Shown here: piece by piece, positions 1 to 12,255 of the stretch | Layout: every line of letters starts with the position of its first letter | Numbering within the stretch: position 1 is the stretch's first letter | NCBI RefSeq assembly: GCF_002104995.1 | Contig: NW_024468269.1 | Coordinates: forward strand, 92,770 to 156,769 | Source of the DNA: Linderina pennispora | Taxonomy: Eukaryota; Kickxellomycota; Kickxellomycetes; Kickxellales; Kickxellaceae | Length of the DNA: 64,000 nucleotides | Direction: 5' to 3' | Made by a program: the position numbers and the translations under genes | The notes under the pieces: generated by a model | Databases searched by the model: none | What the model was told of the DNA's origin: nothing | What the model saw: only the letters and a program-made list of their open reading frames with translations

Positions 1-2
1 CA

Positions 3-290
3 TCGTCCAGCAGCGAAGCAGGCGATAATCCAACGCCCTCGCCCGACTCACTGCTGGCCAACACTCCACCTGGTGCGCAGACGCTGCCATCCATGCGTGT
101 GGTGCTGCCGCCGATTTCTGGCATGATGGAAGGTGCAAAATGCAATGGGCAACAGAGGCAACAGCCGCAGCTGCAGCCGCTCGGGTCGCACCAAGCAGTG
201 GTGCCGATCCTGCCGGCGCCAGCGTCACTACAGTCGCTGCGCGAGACGCTGGCCAACAGCAGCCCGGCCAAGCGCCGCCGCGCCGATTAG
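3..290 (+). CDS. 3' end of an unidentified gene
   Basis: An open frame enters from the left edge of the window (frame starting at base 3) and ends at a TAG at 288-290, giving at least 95 C-terminal residues. The protein is rich in Ser, Pro, Gln and Ala and ends in a basic cluster (PAKRRRAD), which could serve as a nuclear localisation signal. Low-complexity segments like this are common at the ends of fungal transcription regulators, but no domain is visible, so no function is assigned. Only the 3' end is in the window, so the start cannot be judged. Confidence 0.5.
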   Translation, partial: SSSSEAGDNPTPSPDSLLANTPPGAQTLPSMRVVLPPISGMMEGAKCNGQQRQQPQLQPLGSHQAVVPILPAPASLQSLRETLANSSPAKRRRAD

Positions 291-617
291 CGGGCGGCAA
301 GATCGCCAGCAGCCCTGATCCATCGACACTGTAAATTGTTATTTCTATCAAATCAGCTTCAATCCATGATCATGCGATTACCGCCTCGCTTGCGCCGCCT
401 CCCCCTTTGTTCAGGCAAAGTGGAAAACACAGCCAGCGCGCGTTTGCGGTTTGCATTTTTCTCGCCCTTTTAAGACACAGTTGCGCACCATTTATTCATA
501 TTTTATAGCTGAAGGCTCAATCTTTTTTCAATTTATTTTTTCGTTTAGCACGCGACCACGAGTCTCTGCCCATCACCAGCACAGCGAGAAGAAACAAGCA
601 AAAACACGTATTCGCAA
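291..617. other. Intergenic gap upstream of the SWI3 homologue
   Basis: This 327-bp AT-richer gap lies between the stop of the left-edge gene and the ATG of the SWI3 homologue. It should hold the 3' region of the first gene and the promoter of the second. I see T-rich tracts around 500-545 but no clear TATA box. Confidence 0.4.
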
Positions 618-3600
618 ATGGCGTCGCTTGCCACCCATCAGTGCCAGCGGCAGACGTGGTCAGCGTACTTCGCATCCGAGGACGTGGTGAAGCAGTTTGA
701 GGACATTGTGGACTCGCTCGTCACAGAGGTGGAGATCTCAGCATCGACGGCCCCGTCAGACGCGACCTGCGCCCAAAATCACAGCTGAGCTTTTGGCGCA
801 GATTACGCATCAGCTGCAGATAGCGCAGGAGCGAGTCTTGGGCAAGAGCCGCGAGAAGCCAGGTGCCTGGCTCAGCAAAGCTGCCTGCCAGTTTGTTTTC
901 TGTCCCCAGCGACTCAGTCAAGGAGCTAGGGCCGCTGTACAACATGCTCAGCGCGACGCTCGAATACTGCAGTCCTGAATGGCGTGGATCTTGACAGCAC
1001 GCAGTGGGCCACCGGCCCAACGGCTGGTCACATTCTGACGCAGGTGCGGCAGAAGCTCGCCGATAACCGCCAGTTGCCAGCGGTACGCGTGCACCTTGCG
1101 TCTGACATCGCTGCTGACGATGCCGCCAGACTTGGCAAGACTGTTAGCGATCTGGGTGGCCGCATCGTCAGCTCGGAACAAGAGGCGACGCATATTGTAG
1201 AGAGCGTCAAGGTGCGCGGCTAATGAGGCCGGCGGAGCAGTGTCGGGCGACGACGTGTGGTTCCGTACGCTCAAGAAGCACAACGAGATGGTGCTCGTGC
1301 ACTGGTGGTACACACCCGGACTCATACGACGCCTGGGTGACTGCCGCACCGCCATACGCGGCAGAGCCAGAGGACGCGCCTGACCATACTGGCCCGTGGC
1401 GTGTATCGGTGCAGTGGATCGAGGATAGCGTAAAGTACAACGAGTGGCTTAATGAGGAGGACTACGAGTCGAGTGCCAGCGCCGATAATGCCGAGGCGGC
1501 GTCAGGCGAGGCCAGCAGCAGCGTGGGTACTAAGCGCCGCGCACATGTGTCGCTTGCCGGCGACGAGAAGCGGCTGCGCGTGGACGGCGAAAACGGCGAG
1601 ATGCCCGAGGGTGTCGAGGCGCAGGATCTCGAGGAAGCAGCGCTTGCAGCTGGGAACCGCAAGCGCAACAACGAGTTTGAGCCTCTTGTGAACGGTGAGC
1701 TGGCAAATGTACCTGCAGAGGGTGTGGTTGACGAGTCCAAGAGCAAGGAGGCGGATAATGAGGCGAGCGAGCCCAACAAGGAAGCCGCTGTTAACGGCGA
1801 GGCGGCTAAGGAAGGTGAAGCTGACAAGGAGAGCGATAGCATGGATGTCGATAAGAAGGAGACCGAGACAGCCGAAAAGCCCGCCGAAGACAGCGAGACA
1901 CAGCAGCAAAAGCAGCACCAGCGTGAGGAGGATGCTCGAAGGCTGCTTGTGGAGCAGACGCAGGAGATCATTGTGCCGAGCTACGCAGCCTGGTTCAACC
2001 TCTCGTCCGTCCACGATAACGAAAAGCGCGCACTGCCCGAGTTCTTCAACTCACGCAACCCGTCAAAAACGCCGACAATCTACCAGGAGTACCGCAACTT
2101 CATGGTCAACAGCTACCGGCTGAACCCGTCAGAGTATCTTACTGTCACTGCCTGCCGCCGCAACCTTGCCGGTGATGTGTGCGCGATCATGCGTGTACAC
2201 GCTTTTCTAGAGCAGTGGGGCCTGATCAACTACCAGGCCGACGCTGACTCGCAGCCCTCTGCTATTGGGCCGCCATTCACCGGCCACTTCCGCGTCACCG
2301 CTGATACGCCGCGCGGCCTGATGCCATTCCAGCCGAGTCTCTCTGCAGCGAAGCTTGCGGGCAGCAAGGCCAATGGCGGAACGCCGGCGCCGGCTTCCAA
2401 GCCGCAGACGCCTGGCGACGTTGCCACGACCAACGGGCTGGCGACGCGCAAGGCCATCTACGACTCGCCGACGATCGGCAGTGAGGCAGCAAGACCCGCT
2501 CGCGAGACCAACGCATCCGAGAGCACGCCAACCACCAAGGATGTGTTCTGCTACACGTGCGGCGTCAACTGCACAGCAGCGTACTACCACTGCGTCAAGA
2601 GTCTGCGGCAGCGCGTGGACCTGTGCGGGCCCTGCTACCAGGACGGGCGGTTCCCAGGCACGCTGTCGAGCGCCGACTTTGTCAAACTGACGGACTCGAC
2701 CACAGGCAACCCTGGGTCGGGTGAAGACTGGAGCGACCAGGAGACGCTACTATTGCTGGAAGGCATCGAGATGTTCGATGATGACTGGAACCGGATTGCA
2801 GAGCACGTCGGTACGCGGTCGCGCGAAGAGTGCGTGCTGCATTTCTTGAAGTTGCCGATTGAGGACCCGTATGACGTAGCGCCGACCAAGGACGCAAAGC
2901 TCGCACAGGCGGCAGTTGTGCCGTTTTCGCGTGCCGACAACCCAATCATGTCTGTGGTTGCGTTCTTGGCATCGAATGTCAACCCAGGTGTCGCTGCGGC
3001 AGCCGCGAAGGCGGCGCTGGCTGAGCTGACAAAGAGCGCAAAGCCTATTGAGGTAGACGGTGCTGATAAGGAGGCTTCCGAAAAGCCTGCCGAGACCGCT
3101 GAGGCCGCTGAGGCTGCTGAGGCTGCTGAAATCACTGAGGCCGCCGAAACCACTGAGGCTGCTGAGGTCACCGAAGCTGCTGACAAGGTAGGTGGTGTCA
3201 CCGAAAAGTGTGCCGACGCGGAAGATGCTGCCGAGGCTTCTGAGAAGCCTAAGGACGATGCGGCCATGGATGTAGACAAGGAGGAGGAAAAGGCCCTGCC
3301 AAACGGCATCAGCGCCGCAGCGTCCGACGCCTCAATGAAGAGCGACGATGAGGCGGAAAAGACCACCGGCGATGCACCCAAGCAGCCGCGTCCAGCAGTC
3401 TCCCAGATGGCGGTTGCTGCGGCTACAGCACTCGGCACGGCGGCGGCCAAGGCGGCCAAGCTGGCTGAATATGAAGAGCGACAGCTGGAAACAATGGTAC
3501 ACCGTGCGGTCGAACTACAGATGAGCAAGCTCGAGCTCAAGATGCGGCAGTTCGAGGAGATGGAAGCAGCAGTGGAGCAGGAGCGCAAGGATCTGGCCAG

Positions 3601-4174
3601 ACAGCGCCAGCAGCTGATCGAGGAGTGCTGGGCGCTGAAGAAGAAAATGGCGCTGTTCGAGTCTGGTAATGCAGGGAGAATTGCGCAGGCGGCGCAGACG
3701 CAGATGTTTGCTGCCGATGACAATGTCAATCAGATTGTCAGGCCGCCGGTTGCGCCGGCTCCTGTGCCAACCCCAGCTGTGGCGCCAGCTCCGGCTGTGG
3801 CGCCAGCTGCAGCTACAGCCGCATCTACAGCTGCTGCTTCTGAGGCGTCAAGCACTCCAGCGCCAGCACCAGCACCATCAACACCGGTTGCGGTGACTGA
3901 TGTGATTCCTACCCTCCCAACAGCTCCGGCTGTCCTAGCAGCGCCTCAGTCGGCTCCAACTGCTCCGTCAGCCCCGTCCGTCACGCCGACAGGTGTGAAG
4001 CCAGCGGTGAGTGCGCCGTCCGCCGTCCCTGCGCTGCCTACGGCTCTATCTGCGGCCCCCTCTGCGGCCCCAGTGTCTGCTGCGTCAGCCCCTGAAACAC
4101 AAGTCCCAGCGACGGCTCCCACAGACGTACAGCCCATGCCATCCACCGATGCACCCGCGTCATCCTCTGCTTAA
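618..4174 (+). CDS. SWI3: SWI/SNF or RSC complex subunit SWI3/SMARCC (frameshifted N terminus)
   Basis: Chromatin-remodelling scaffold subunit of the SWI3/RSC8/SMARCC family, acting in the nucleus. A clean 983-codon frame (1223-4174) carries, in order, PDSYDAWV and NEWLNEEDYE (typical of the SMARCC N-terminal module), a SWIRM domain (about residues 249-338), a ZZ-type zinc finger with CxxC pairs (about 440-485), a SANT domain (WSDQETLLLLEG, about 500-550), a long coiled coil (about 750-815) and an Ala/Pro-rich tail. Upstream, SMARCC-like sequence starts at an ATG at 618 but is split over three frames, with shifts near 745, 776, 878, 983, 1215 and 1316. Several are mended by one base in a short homopolymer, so sequencing error is likely. 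An Ala-Glu repeat lies around 3090-3180. Family assignment is firm; the exact N terminus is not. Confidence 0.9.
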
Positions 4175-4282
4175 TTTCTCCTCTTCCCTTTCCTATACCA
4201 CCCTTAACAAGCCTCGACAGAATATAAGCAACATTTAAAAATAAAAAAAAATACTAACAGTTACGCGTAGAACAGAATATAT

Positions 4283-6547
4283 TCATCCCTGGAACGACTC
4301 GAGCAGTGTCAGCAAGAATGTCTGCTCGGCGGATGAATTCGCAAACACGTCTTTAAGGTCGCTGACGGGGTTCCTGAGGAACGAGGGCCCAAACACGAGG
4401 GCCAGATTGCTGCTGTCCATCTTGGTCAACTTTTCGATCTCGGGATCCAGCAGATGTTTCAAAAAGCGCAGCAAAAAGTCCACGACGCAATACGACTCCT
4501 CGGGCAGGGCGCTCAGGATCTCCAGGGACGCCTTGCGGTCGCCAGAGCGCGCAATACACTGGTCATAGAGCACCTCGGGGATCAGAGGGTCAGCCAGGTC
4601 TCGCAGCCACTCCTTCAGCAGCGACGCGGGCACATTAGGATCGCGGAGATTCGGAAAGTCGGTCTGCTGGCCAGCCTCGATCATGAGGCGCGCCATAGCC
4701 ACGGCATCGGCATCGCCGGGCACGCGGAACAGGCCCTCGGTGCGCTCGCCACCTAGACGTGTGATCTGGGCGGTCAGCAGCTCCAGGACGCGGGGCAGGC
4801 GGCCCTCAGCATTGACCAGCTCGGGGTTCTGCATGATCTCCTTCAGCGACCCGCCAAACACCAGGGCGCGGCGCGGCACGAGCAGCGCCAGGTGCAGCTC
4901 CTCCTTCGTCATCAGCGTGGTGCGGCTGCCAGTGCGCTTGATGCGGCCCAGCTGCAACAGCAGAAAGCGCTTGAGGTTCGCCGACTCCAGCTGCGCCGAC
5001 TCCACAAAGACCTCGAGGTGCGGGAACAGCAGCTGCGACGGGCGGAAGGCATAGAACAGCACGCCCATCAGCACCCAGCCGCGCTCGGCGGAATCGTGGC
5101 TCGGATGGCCAGTGACCTGCTTTGCCAGCTGGCAGAAGACCTCGTCGCGCAGCAGCTGGTGGCGGATGCCCTGGTTCGCCAGCCACAGCACTTCAGAGAA
5201 CAGATCGGTGTCGGTCATGGCACCCTCGAGATCGCGCATGAAGCACTGGATGATGGCGAAGCTGCGCGCGGCGTCGCGGTTCAGCTCGCGCGGAAGGTTC
5301 ATCAGCGGGCGCGCCAGCGGCTCAGCGCTGTATGAGATCAGTTCCTCCACCGGCACCTTGCGGCGCAGGAAGCCGCGCTTCTGGGCAGCAAAGTGCGCTG
5401 CAGCAAATGCGCGCATCCCGAACAGAGCACGGTCGGGGCGGATCGACGGCATGCTGCGGTTGCGATGCGAGCCAAGCGTAGCCATGCTGCGACTCGGCTC
5501 AAACGCCGACTTGCCCGATACCTCGCTGAGCTCGCGCGGGCGGCCGCGGCTGCCCTTGCGTGGAATCTGCTCCGACATGCGTGTTGGCTCCTGTGTCACC
5601 TCGAAGCTCACCTCCGTGACACGCCGGCCCTGCTGGCTCACCGCATACCGCATCGCCACGCTGTCGGTGTCGCTGTCGCCCGACCGCTGCTCCGCCCCAT
5701 CCTCCTCCTCGGCGATCCGGAGCCCTCCGTCCATTGCTTCCTTCAGCGTCTCCAGCGCCGTCTCCGACTGGCTGTGCCGCTGATTCGACAGCCGCTTCTT
5801 CTGCCGCTCCGCATCAGCCGCTGCGCTGCCGCGCCGCCCGGACTCGAGCCGCGCCTGTGCCTGCGCAATCGATGGCGACCGCGCGCCTACTGCTGTGGCC
5901 GTTACCTGTGGGCTCAGTGTCGATGAACCGCTGCCGCCCGCTGCGCTGTTTTTGCGGTGGTGCGCTGCCAGCGAGTTCTTGCGCGACACCCGCCCCTCGA
6001 CGCTCCGGAGCGATGCACGCGACGCCTTACGTACCAGCGGGTCTACCTGGTCGTCGCTGAACGCAATTGATGCCCGGCTGGCCACCACCATCGACAGCCG
6101 TTTGCCCACCGACGACCCCAGCAGCGCGTGGAATGGCACGACTGTTGCGTGCCCGGGTGGATCCCACTCGGTTGCGCCTGTCCGCGAGTTGTAGTAGTAC
6201 GGGATCCCGGTCTCCTCGTCCTGCAGCTCCCACCACTCGCCAGCTGGGTCTCGTGGTTTGCTACAGCAAACAATGCCATCCCGCTTAGCGAAACAACAAC
6301 GCAATAAAGCTCTCCTCTGCCAGAATGCCTCCCCTACTTACATCGTGCTCTGTGGCCGCGCCCAGCTGCATTCGCCTGTTGCCTAAAACCAATAACAGCC
6401 TGTTAGAGCCTCCCACCAAACGCCTCCAGTCCTCCCCCTCACCCGTGCGTCTCGTCTACATACTGTGTTGGCATAAACAACCCGGCCTGTCTGCGGGTCG
6501 TGGAGCTCCAGCCAGTCGGGCACATGTGCGTGTTCTGCTGAGTCCAT
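4283..6547 (-). CDS. WW-WW-MyTH4-RhoGAP protein (ARHGAP39/Vilse-like)
   Basis: GTPase-activating protein for a Rho-family GTPase, with a domain order like animal ARHGAP39/Vilse. Three exons are inferred: 6464-6547, 6342-6382 and 4283-6260, joined by introns with GTATGT/GTAAGT donors and TTTTAG/CTGTAG acceptors. They total 2103 nt, a 700-residue protein. WW1 (about residues 9-42) is assembled across the 41-nt microexon; WW2 (WWELQDEETG...WDPPG) follows at about 47-80. Then come a low-complexity region, a MyTH4 domain (about 355-490) and a C-terminal RhoGAP domain whose arginine finger lies in TEGLFRVPGD. WW domains bind proline-rich partners and MyTH4 modules often contact the cytoskeleton, so a role in polarised growth is a reasonable inference. 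The frame is clean, unlike its neighbour. The ATG at 6545-6547 is the first in frame before WW1. Confidence 0.88.
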
Positions 6548-9327
6548 TTTCCTCAGAATGTGTCTGTCGCGCTTGGCGTAGAGAAAAATTATTAGTTTGA
6601 ATAAAATATTACAGGGCTATGGAAAAGAGGCGAAAAGGAAAAATGAACGAGGTGCTATAGCCAACAAAGCAGGCTCCGGCTGTGGCTCCAAATAAGAAAC
6701 TGTTCGTGTATGGTACTTGCTCGTGAACCCGCAAATCGTGCAATGCATCCATTTTTTTAACCAAATGGATTGCCGGGACAAGGTGGTCTTTGGTCCGCTC
6801 CTGCTTCCTGTTTCTTGTTTACCTTGTATCCACACTATTGCTCGGAAACCACATGGGGGGTGTGCGATTTCCTCCCTCGTTCATTTCCTAACACCTTCAA
6901 AAGAGACTGAATCTGGATGCCAGCCAGGAGCCAGCAAGCGAAAACAAAAACACCGCTCTTAATATATACCAGCCAGGATCTGCACCCATTTGAGCAGCGT
7001 CGCCATGCAGCTCCTGGCCATTATTGTTCAAGGCCATGCCTTCTCAAGCCGAGTATGTCATCAGAAACTGCTTCAAACCAAGGTCAGGTGCAGGACCGCA
7101 AGGCTGGCAATCCCACACCTGACGCACGACCATGTGCTGAAGACTCCTGCGCTCCTTCCAAGGCAGACCTAGTAAACCAAGCCCACGAGCTAATCGCAGC
7201 CCAGTTTGCCAGACAGCCTGAGAATATGGTACTGCAGATGCTGCGCCCGCAAGCATTCGTCTGTGGAAGCATTCTTCATCACTTGACAAGTCGGCTCGAA
7301 AAGTGCAACGCGCCTGCTCCCGGCCACCCACGCTCTGCTTACAACGGACACATTCCCTTCTGCCCGACCCTCAAAGTGCCAGCAATCCTACCTTTGCCAA
7401 CTGCGCCCACAGAACTAGACAGTGGCCATCAGAAAGCGCCGGACGTCATCCAAACAAAGCCCAGTGGACCGAGGAATGGAGGAGAAAACGACGGCCAGCA
7501 GGCCTTGTCCAAGGACGACAAAAAAGTACATAAACCATGCTCCGCACCGCTCTGCACCTCACGATCCCAGCATCCCAGCCAAATACACGCTAGGCAGATG
7601 ACATGGTTGCTTTTTTTTGGCGGGCTGTCCAGGAAATGAACATGTCACTGCCCCATCCATCCCTTGGAAAGTTCACTTGGACACGAGACAGCGTGAGCTG
7701 AGGGAACGCCAGAAGAAAAAAAAAAAAAAAAAGAATTGTCAAAAGAAAAAACCCTCACTAGCTCTTGCGACATCCAGCACACACAGGCCCACACCCTCGT
7801 GCAACTTTCGGAGGACAGAACAGGGAGGGGCACACTACGTAATGTACTCCTCAGCTCCGATCGTCCTAAGAGGCCAGCCGCTCACTCTCGGTCTGACGTC
7901 AGTGCGTTTCCTCTCAGAAGCCTTTTCCACGCACAAGTAAATCGCAAGCCCCCTACGCAATCGACATTCAGTCGAACTCGGCCAAAATACCTGCGCATCC
8001 CTCGCAGCAGAGTGGGGCCGAGAGAGGAAATGCACGCCAGGAATGAGAGGACGCGTAGCAAAACAAGACACTCCAGGAATCGACCGGATCCGACATCTGT
8101 CCGCCGACAGAACGTGCACGAACGGCCCGCTGGGCTGTGCCACGGAATGCCCACAAAGGAACAGGAATGGTTACGTGGTCTACACTAGCCCGTCACCACT
8201 AGATAAGAAGGCCACCATGGAGAGGGCCCTCACCCGTGGCAAGCAAGCATCAGTGCAATTCTCCACATCCTCAGAAAGATACAGCCGTCAATTGACGCCT
8301 GCAGCGGGAGCACGACACACGAGGGGTTAGAAAATTCCTTCTGGCGAGGCACAAAAGAGCTGCCCCATCGGAAAGGACGAACTCTTCGTCCGCCCCTCCC
8401 CATATCAAGGCACAGTCTCTTTCCGCCTGGCCAGACGGATTCTTGCATGCAGCCATAGAGTCCGCATTTGGAAGAGCCGCCTAGGAGCGCACAGATGAGC
8501 TGAGTGACTGGGTCGCGAGGGCATGGTACAGAGTGTGATAAATGACCTGTTTTAGCGTCTGCCTTCTCGGACAAGGTCTGAAACCACTGAGGAGCATTTT
8601 TTCCTCTGTTGCTTTCCCCCGACCGTTCACCACGAACACAAGTTACCCTTAGACTCCAGCTTGGGGAGGTTGTGGATCGAAGCGGACTCTGTATAGCGTG
8701 CTCCAATAGCGCTGCGGCCAAAGACCGCCTGCCATCCTCGCTCAGCGCCGTCGGTTCTGGCGGCACGAGAGCTGCTAGAACTAGATGGCCGAACAGTGGC
8801 TGCAGGGCTGCCGTCTGGTGCAAGCAGAATAGAGTGTGGAAATTGGGAAAGCGCGAATTTCGGAGCAGAGAGGAGAAAAGGAAAAAACCTTGGAGATCGC
8901 ACCAACCCGATCCAGTCCTGACGTGGCTGGTGGGAAACAGCCGGATTTGGGCTGCATCACACAAGTGTGGCAACCCGCTCCTGTAAACAAAAGCTGCAGG
9001 AACAGCGCAGAGTTGTCCTTCGGCGCCAGCCTTGGGCCGCGGAGCTGAGGGCGCATTGCGTGTTAATATTCTGGTTGGTGGAGCTTTCCTTGTTCACCAC
9101 AAAACGCAGGCTGGCTCAGTAAGCCGTGTTCTCAAGCCTTTCGCCCCCTGCCCCTTGCTGCAGCCCCTTTGCCTTCGCTTCACTATTTTATTACTCTTGT
9201 AGAATTAGCAGCTTTCCCCCCCTCTGCCAACGTGCATTTCGCAGACAGCAAACCCCTCTCTCCTTTCCACTCGTTCCCTTTGCTTCTTTATTAACAGCGT
9301 GTTGCGTGCTCGAGAGCCACTAAACAA
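6548..9327. other. 2.8-kb stretch without a convincing gene
   Basis: This region has mixed GC content and many short overlapping ORFs on both strands, none with a recognisable domain. It contains an A17 run at 7716-7732. A weak hypothetical ORF is listed separately. It may be regulatory sequence, a non-coding transcript or decayed coding sequence; nothing in it decides between these. Confidence 0.4.
6917..7639 (+). CDS. Doubtful hypothetical ORF
   Basis: This is the longest plus-strand ORF in the gene-poor stretch, 240 codons in the form listed, starting at an ATG. The product is Pro-, Ser- and His-rich with scattered Cys and has no recognisable domain, signal peptide or membrane segment. 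No clear promoter or splice signals were found. A similarly long ORF lies on the opposite strand at 8230-8973, so both may be chance ORFs in GC-moderate DNA. It is included for completeness only. Confidence 0.18.
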   Translation: MPARSQQAKTKTPLLIYTSQDLHPFEQRRHAAPGHYCSRPCLLKPSMSSETASNQGQVQDRKAGNPTPDARPCAEDSCAPSKADLVNQAHELIAAQFARQPENMVLQMLRPQAFVCGSILHHLTSRLEKCNAPAPGHPRSAYNGHIPFCPTLKVPAILPLPTAPTELDSGHQKAPDVIQTKPSGPRNGGENDGQQALSKDDKKVHKPCSAPLCTSRSQHPSQIHARQMTWLLFFGGLSRK

Positions 9328-10130
9328 ATGCCGACTATTGTACAGCGCGTAGCTTCTGTGGCTAATCTGAACGAATTCTCTGTCAATCCCAATTCGCACT
9401 GGGTCAATCACAAAGGTAAGGACAGGACTACGCCAATAGTGCCTGGGCAGACGCAACAGCACCAGCCGTGCTAACAGCAGCTCTTGTGTGTAGGCTCGTG
9501 GACAACCAACATTGTGATTATTATCGTCTTCCGGTTTGTATTTGGCGTTATTCCATGGTCAACGCCGGAGCTGAGCTGGACACTGACGAACCTGTCATAC
9601 TGCCTATTCCAGTATCTGATGTTCCATGGCATTATCGGCACGCCATTCGAGGTCAACCAGGGCGAGTACGACAACCTGACGCTGTGGGAGCAGATGGACA
9701 ACGGCGAACAATATACCCCGACAAAAAAAGTTCCTGACCGTGGTCCCTATTATTGTGTAAGTGTCGACCGACGAGTCGTCTGATATGCATACACTCCCTA
9801 GTGTATTGCGTGCCAAGACATGCAACAGAATCGCCCCTATTTGGGGCTACCCGAGAATCATTTTAGCATGTGCGTAGTGCAAGACCTGTGGCATGTACGC
9901 GTTGAAAGAGGGACCAGAGGTTTCTGCGTAGAATCCCTACAACTAACACTGATGTTCTTTCTCCGTGCTCCCCTGTAGGTTCCTTATAAGCACGCACTAC
10001 ACAAACTACGAACGTACCGACGTTCATCATCAATTTCACCGCCTTGCTCATCATTCTCATTGCAAAGCTACCGGCGTTCCACCGGGTGCGGTTCTTTGGA
10101 ATCAACATGGGCCAAAGCAGCATGCATTGA
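9328..10130 (+). CDS. ORM1: ORMDL/Orm sphingolipid regulator
   Basis: ER membrane protein of the ORMDL family, which binds and restrains serine palmitoyltransferase, the first enzyme of sphingolipid synthesis. Three exons are inferred: 9328-9415, 9494-9756 and 9979-10130. Diagnostic blocks are HWVNHKG at the first junction, ELSWTLTNLSY, GTPFEVNQGEYDNLTLWEQM, YTPTKK, FLISTHYTNYE and a C-terminal RVRFFGIN. Four hydrophobic stretches fit the family topology. Two single-base insertions are needed to keep the frame: one in the A7 run at 9723-9729 and one near 10020. With both removed, the exons sum to 501 nt (166 residues), close to the usual family length. The errors are therefore probably technical. 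A second copy, as in yeast (ORM1/ORM2), is not visible here. Confidence 0.88.
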
Positions 10131-10901
10131 GTTGTGTCGCAGGCCATCCATTTTCCATTTCCTTCAATATTTAGTACTCCATTTCCAACACTCGTCCTCC
10201 AAGTCCACCTTCCACATCTTACCTTGTTGTCTATATTTCAAATCAAATATCTTCTACGAGATAGGTATTGTTGAAACACGCACTGGTGGGGATTGGCAAT
10301 TGGCAATTGGCAAGGGTGCGGGCGGTATATGGAAATTGCTGTATGCACGCCATATACTAGAAAGCTTTGATGTTGTATGATAACAAGTACCATCGAATAT
10401 AACCATCCCCTTCGTTAGAACCAACATAATAGTAGTCAACGCAATGATAACGAGTTTTGAGGAGGAGTGGTGTACAAAACAAAGGAGGATGCGAAATACT
10501 GGTCCTAAATCTATAATTTGTTTGGTTTGGTACTCCGCACATAGTGATAATGCGTATGAAAGCGAATATCGCAGCCCATAGGTAAGCTAGAAGCAGGAAG
10601 CTGGTCTCAAGGAGTCGCTACAAAGGCAAAATATCTAATGGCACATGCAAAACTGAAGAAATGAGCGTGAACTAGTGAATAGTGAGCATTTATAGTACCA
10701 CTCGAGAGGCATGACCAATTATTGAACATATAGGTAAAGGAGTACGAGAAGGCGCTAGTGGCAGTAATAGGATATTGAAATATGTCAACAACATACCAAT
10801 ACATGCCATCAATCAGGGATACCCACCAGACTAGTATTAACAAATGTATAAACTGATAAAGACAGAAGCAATATTGGTTATTTAGTGCATAGAGTAAAGG
10901 C

Positions 10902-10925
10902 TTTTTTTTTTTTTTTTTTTTTTTT
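10902..10925. repeat. Homopolymer T24
   Basis: An uninterrupted run of 24 T residues. It could be the poly-A tail of a retroposed sequence inserted on the minus strand, or a plain microsatellite; the flanks do not decide. Confidence 0.9.
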
Positions 10926-11246
10926 AGAAATTAGTGACTCTAATGCAACAATATATATGCCATTATCACTATTATCTATGTAGTTTATAAAACAGCCTAT
11001 AGATCTTATTTGTGCTCCACTAGTCTATGTGATGTAGTTGCTTATGCTATCTTTATATGCTTGCTTTGTAGTTTATACTATTTATCCAGTTTGTCAAAAA
11101 TGTACTAAAGGTACTTTCATTGCATGATATACTAGCTTTACTAGAATAAAGTTATGAGGAGTGAGGTGGACAAAAGAATATATCAAACTTGGCTGGCTTT
11201 CCCATTTTTCGATCAAAAATAATATAGTTGATTAGTGGTATTATAG

Positions 11247-11400
11247 GGGTCAGTCTTGAACTTGTAAATTTTAGTAATTTGCAATTTAGTTAGTTAAATA
11301 CAAATAGTTATTTTCTGAAAAGATTTTTACTACTAATTATTATTAGTATAGATAATATTAAATATTTTATCCAGAATGTTTATATGCTTAAAAATGAGTT
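11247..11400. repeat. One arm of an inverted-repeat (MITE-like) element
   Basis: The segment beginning GGGGTCAGTCTTGAACTTGT and continuing with TTTTAG and TTTGCAATTT closely matches the outer arm of the palindromic element at 53385-53945, including a later TCCAGAATG block. TA-rich sequence precedes the GGGGTCA terminus in both places. No opposing arm is visible here, so this is a truncated copy. Its right boundary is approximate. Confidence 0.6.
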
Positions 11401-12024
11401 CTAAAATAAAAATGTTTTTAGCTATTTTACTAAAAATACTAGAAGTTATAATATGATTAAACAATTGATGAGTAGACAAGTAACTCTGTATGACCTCCTA
11501 TAGTGATTCCTATATTTGGATCCATAAGGGGAATATAAGGAGCAGAATTTTTCTATTGATAAAGTAGTATACAGAGTCTTATGTTTATATTGTAGGTAGA
11601 ACCTTATACTTATATGATACTATCTTGACCCAGGTCTTAATCTTAGTAGTAAACTTTATTATTTTCATATTTGTCTAAGTTGAGCAAAATATATCATACT
11701 ATAACTGGTCCATAGTTGGACAATGGCATTGTTACATATCAGGGGTTCTATTTGAATTCCTTTTTTCCATTACTTCTCTTCTCTCCTTTATCAAATGCCA
11801 CTGTTCTGCTATCAGCACTGATGCCCCTGACTATTATAGGTTAAGCTGATACCTACAAATGGATCTATTATGATTTGTCTGGCTCATGACATCTACTAAT
11901 AGATGGCCTCCGATGTGTATATATTAGGTCTATACAGATATGGGAGCACTATCCCGTGGTCACTCGGCAGCCAATAGCAGCAAGTAGCATACTCCGTTTG
12001 CCGAAGTCCATCCCGCCGAACGAG

Positions 12025-12032
12025 TATAAATA
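12025..12032 (+). promoter_or_regulatory. TATAAATA box with upstream CCAAT
   Basis: A TATAAATA motif lies about 50 bp downstream of a CCAAT pentamer (near 11972), a spacing that resembles a polymerase II promoter. No gene follows. It could be the promoter of a degenerate solo LTR lying upstream of the tRNA gene, but LTR ends could not be defined. Confidence 0.25.
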
Positions 12033-12253
12033 CAGCCATGAGCAGCGAGCAACATGAAGTTTTATTGTCTACTTTTTAGTATATGATCTAGTCAAAGAAC
12101 AGTTTTCTGAGCTTTTATTCTATTAAGTTTTCCATCATTATAAGTTAGGACCGTTACCGTCGAAGTTGTAGATTACCTTGCAGATTTCCACGAACGAGAG
12201 AAAGAGCTTGGTAGTTTACTACTTTACTAGGATATCTGTATTTCCCACGGCCG

Positions 12254-12255
<2 letters not shown>

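Noticed and set aside
2635..3729. Long Ser/Ala-rich ORF on the minus strand
   Set aside because: It is the antisense of the Glu/Ala-rich and coiled-coil region of SWI3; low-complexity codon composition keeps it open.
8230..8973. 247-codon minus-strand ORF in the gene-poor stretch
   Set aside because: No domain, no plausible start context and many Cys/Phe/Leu runs; no better than the opposite-strand ORFs.
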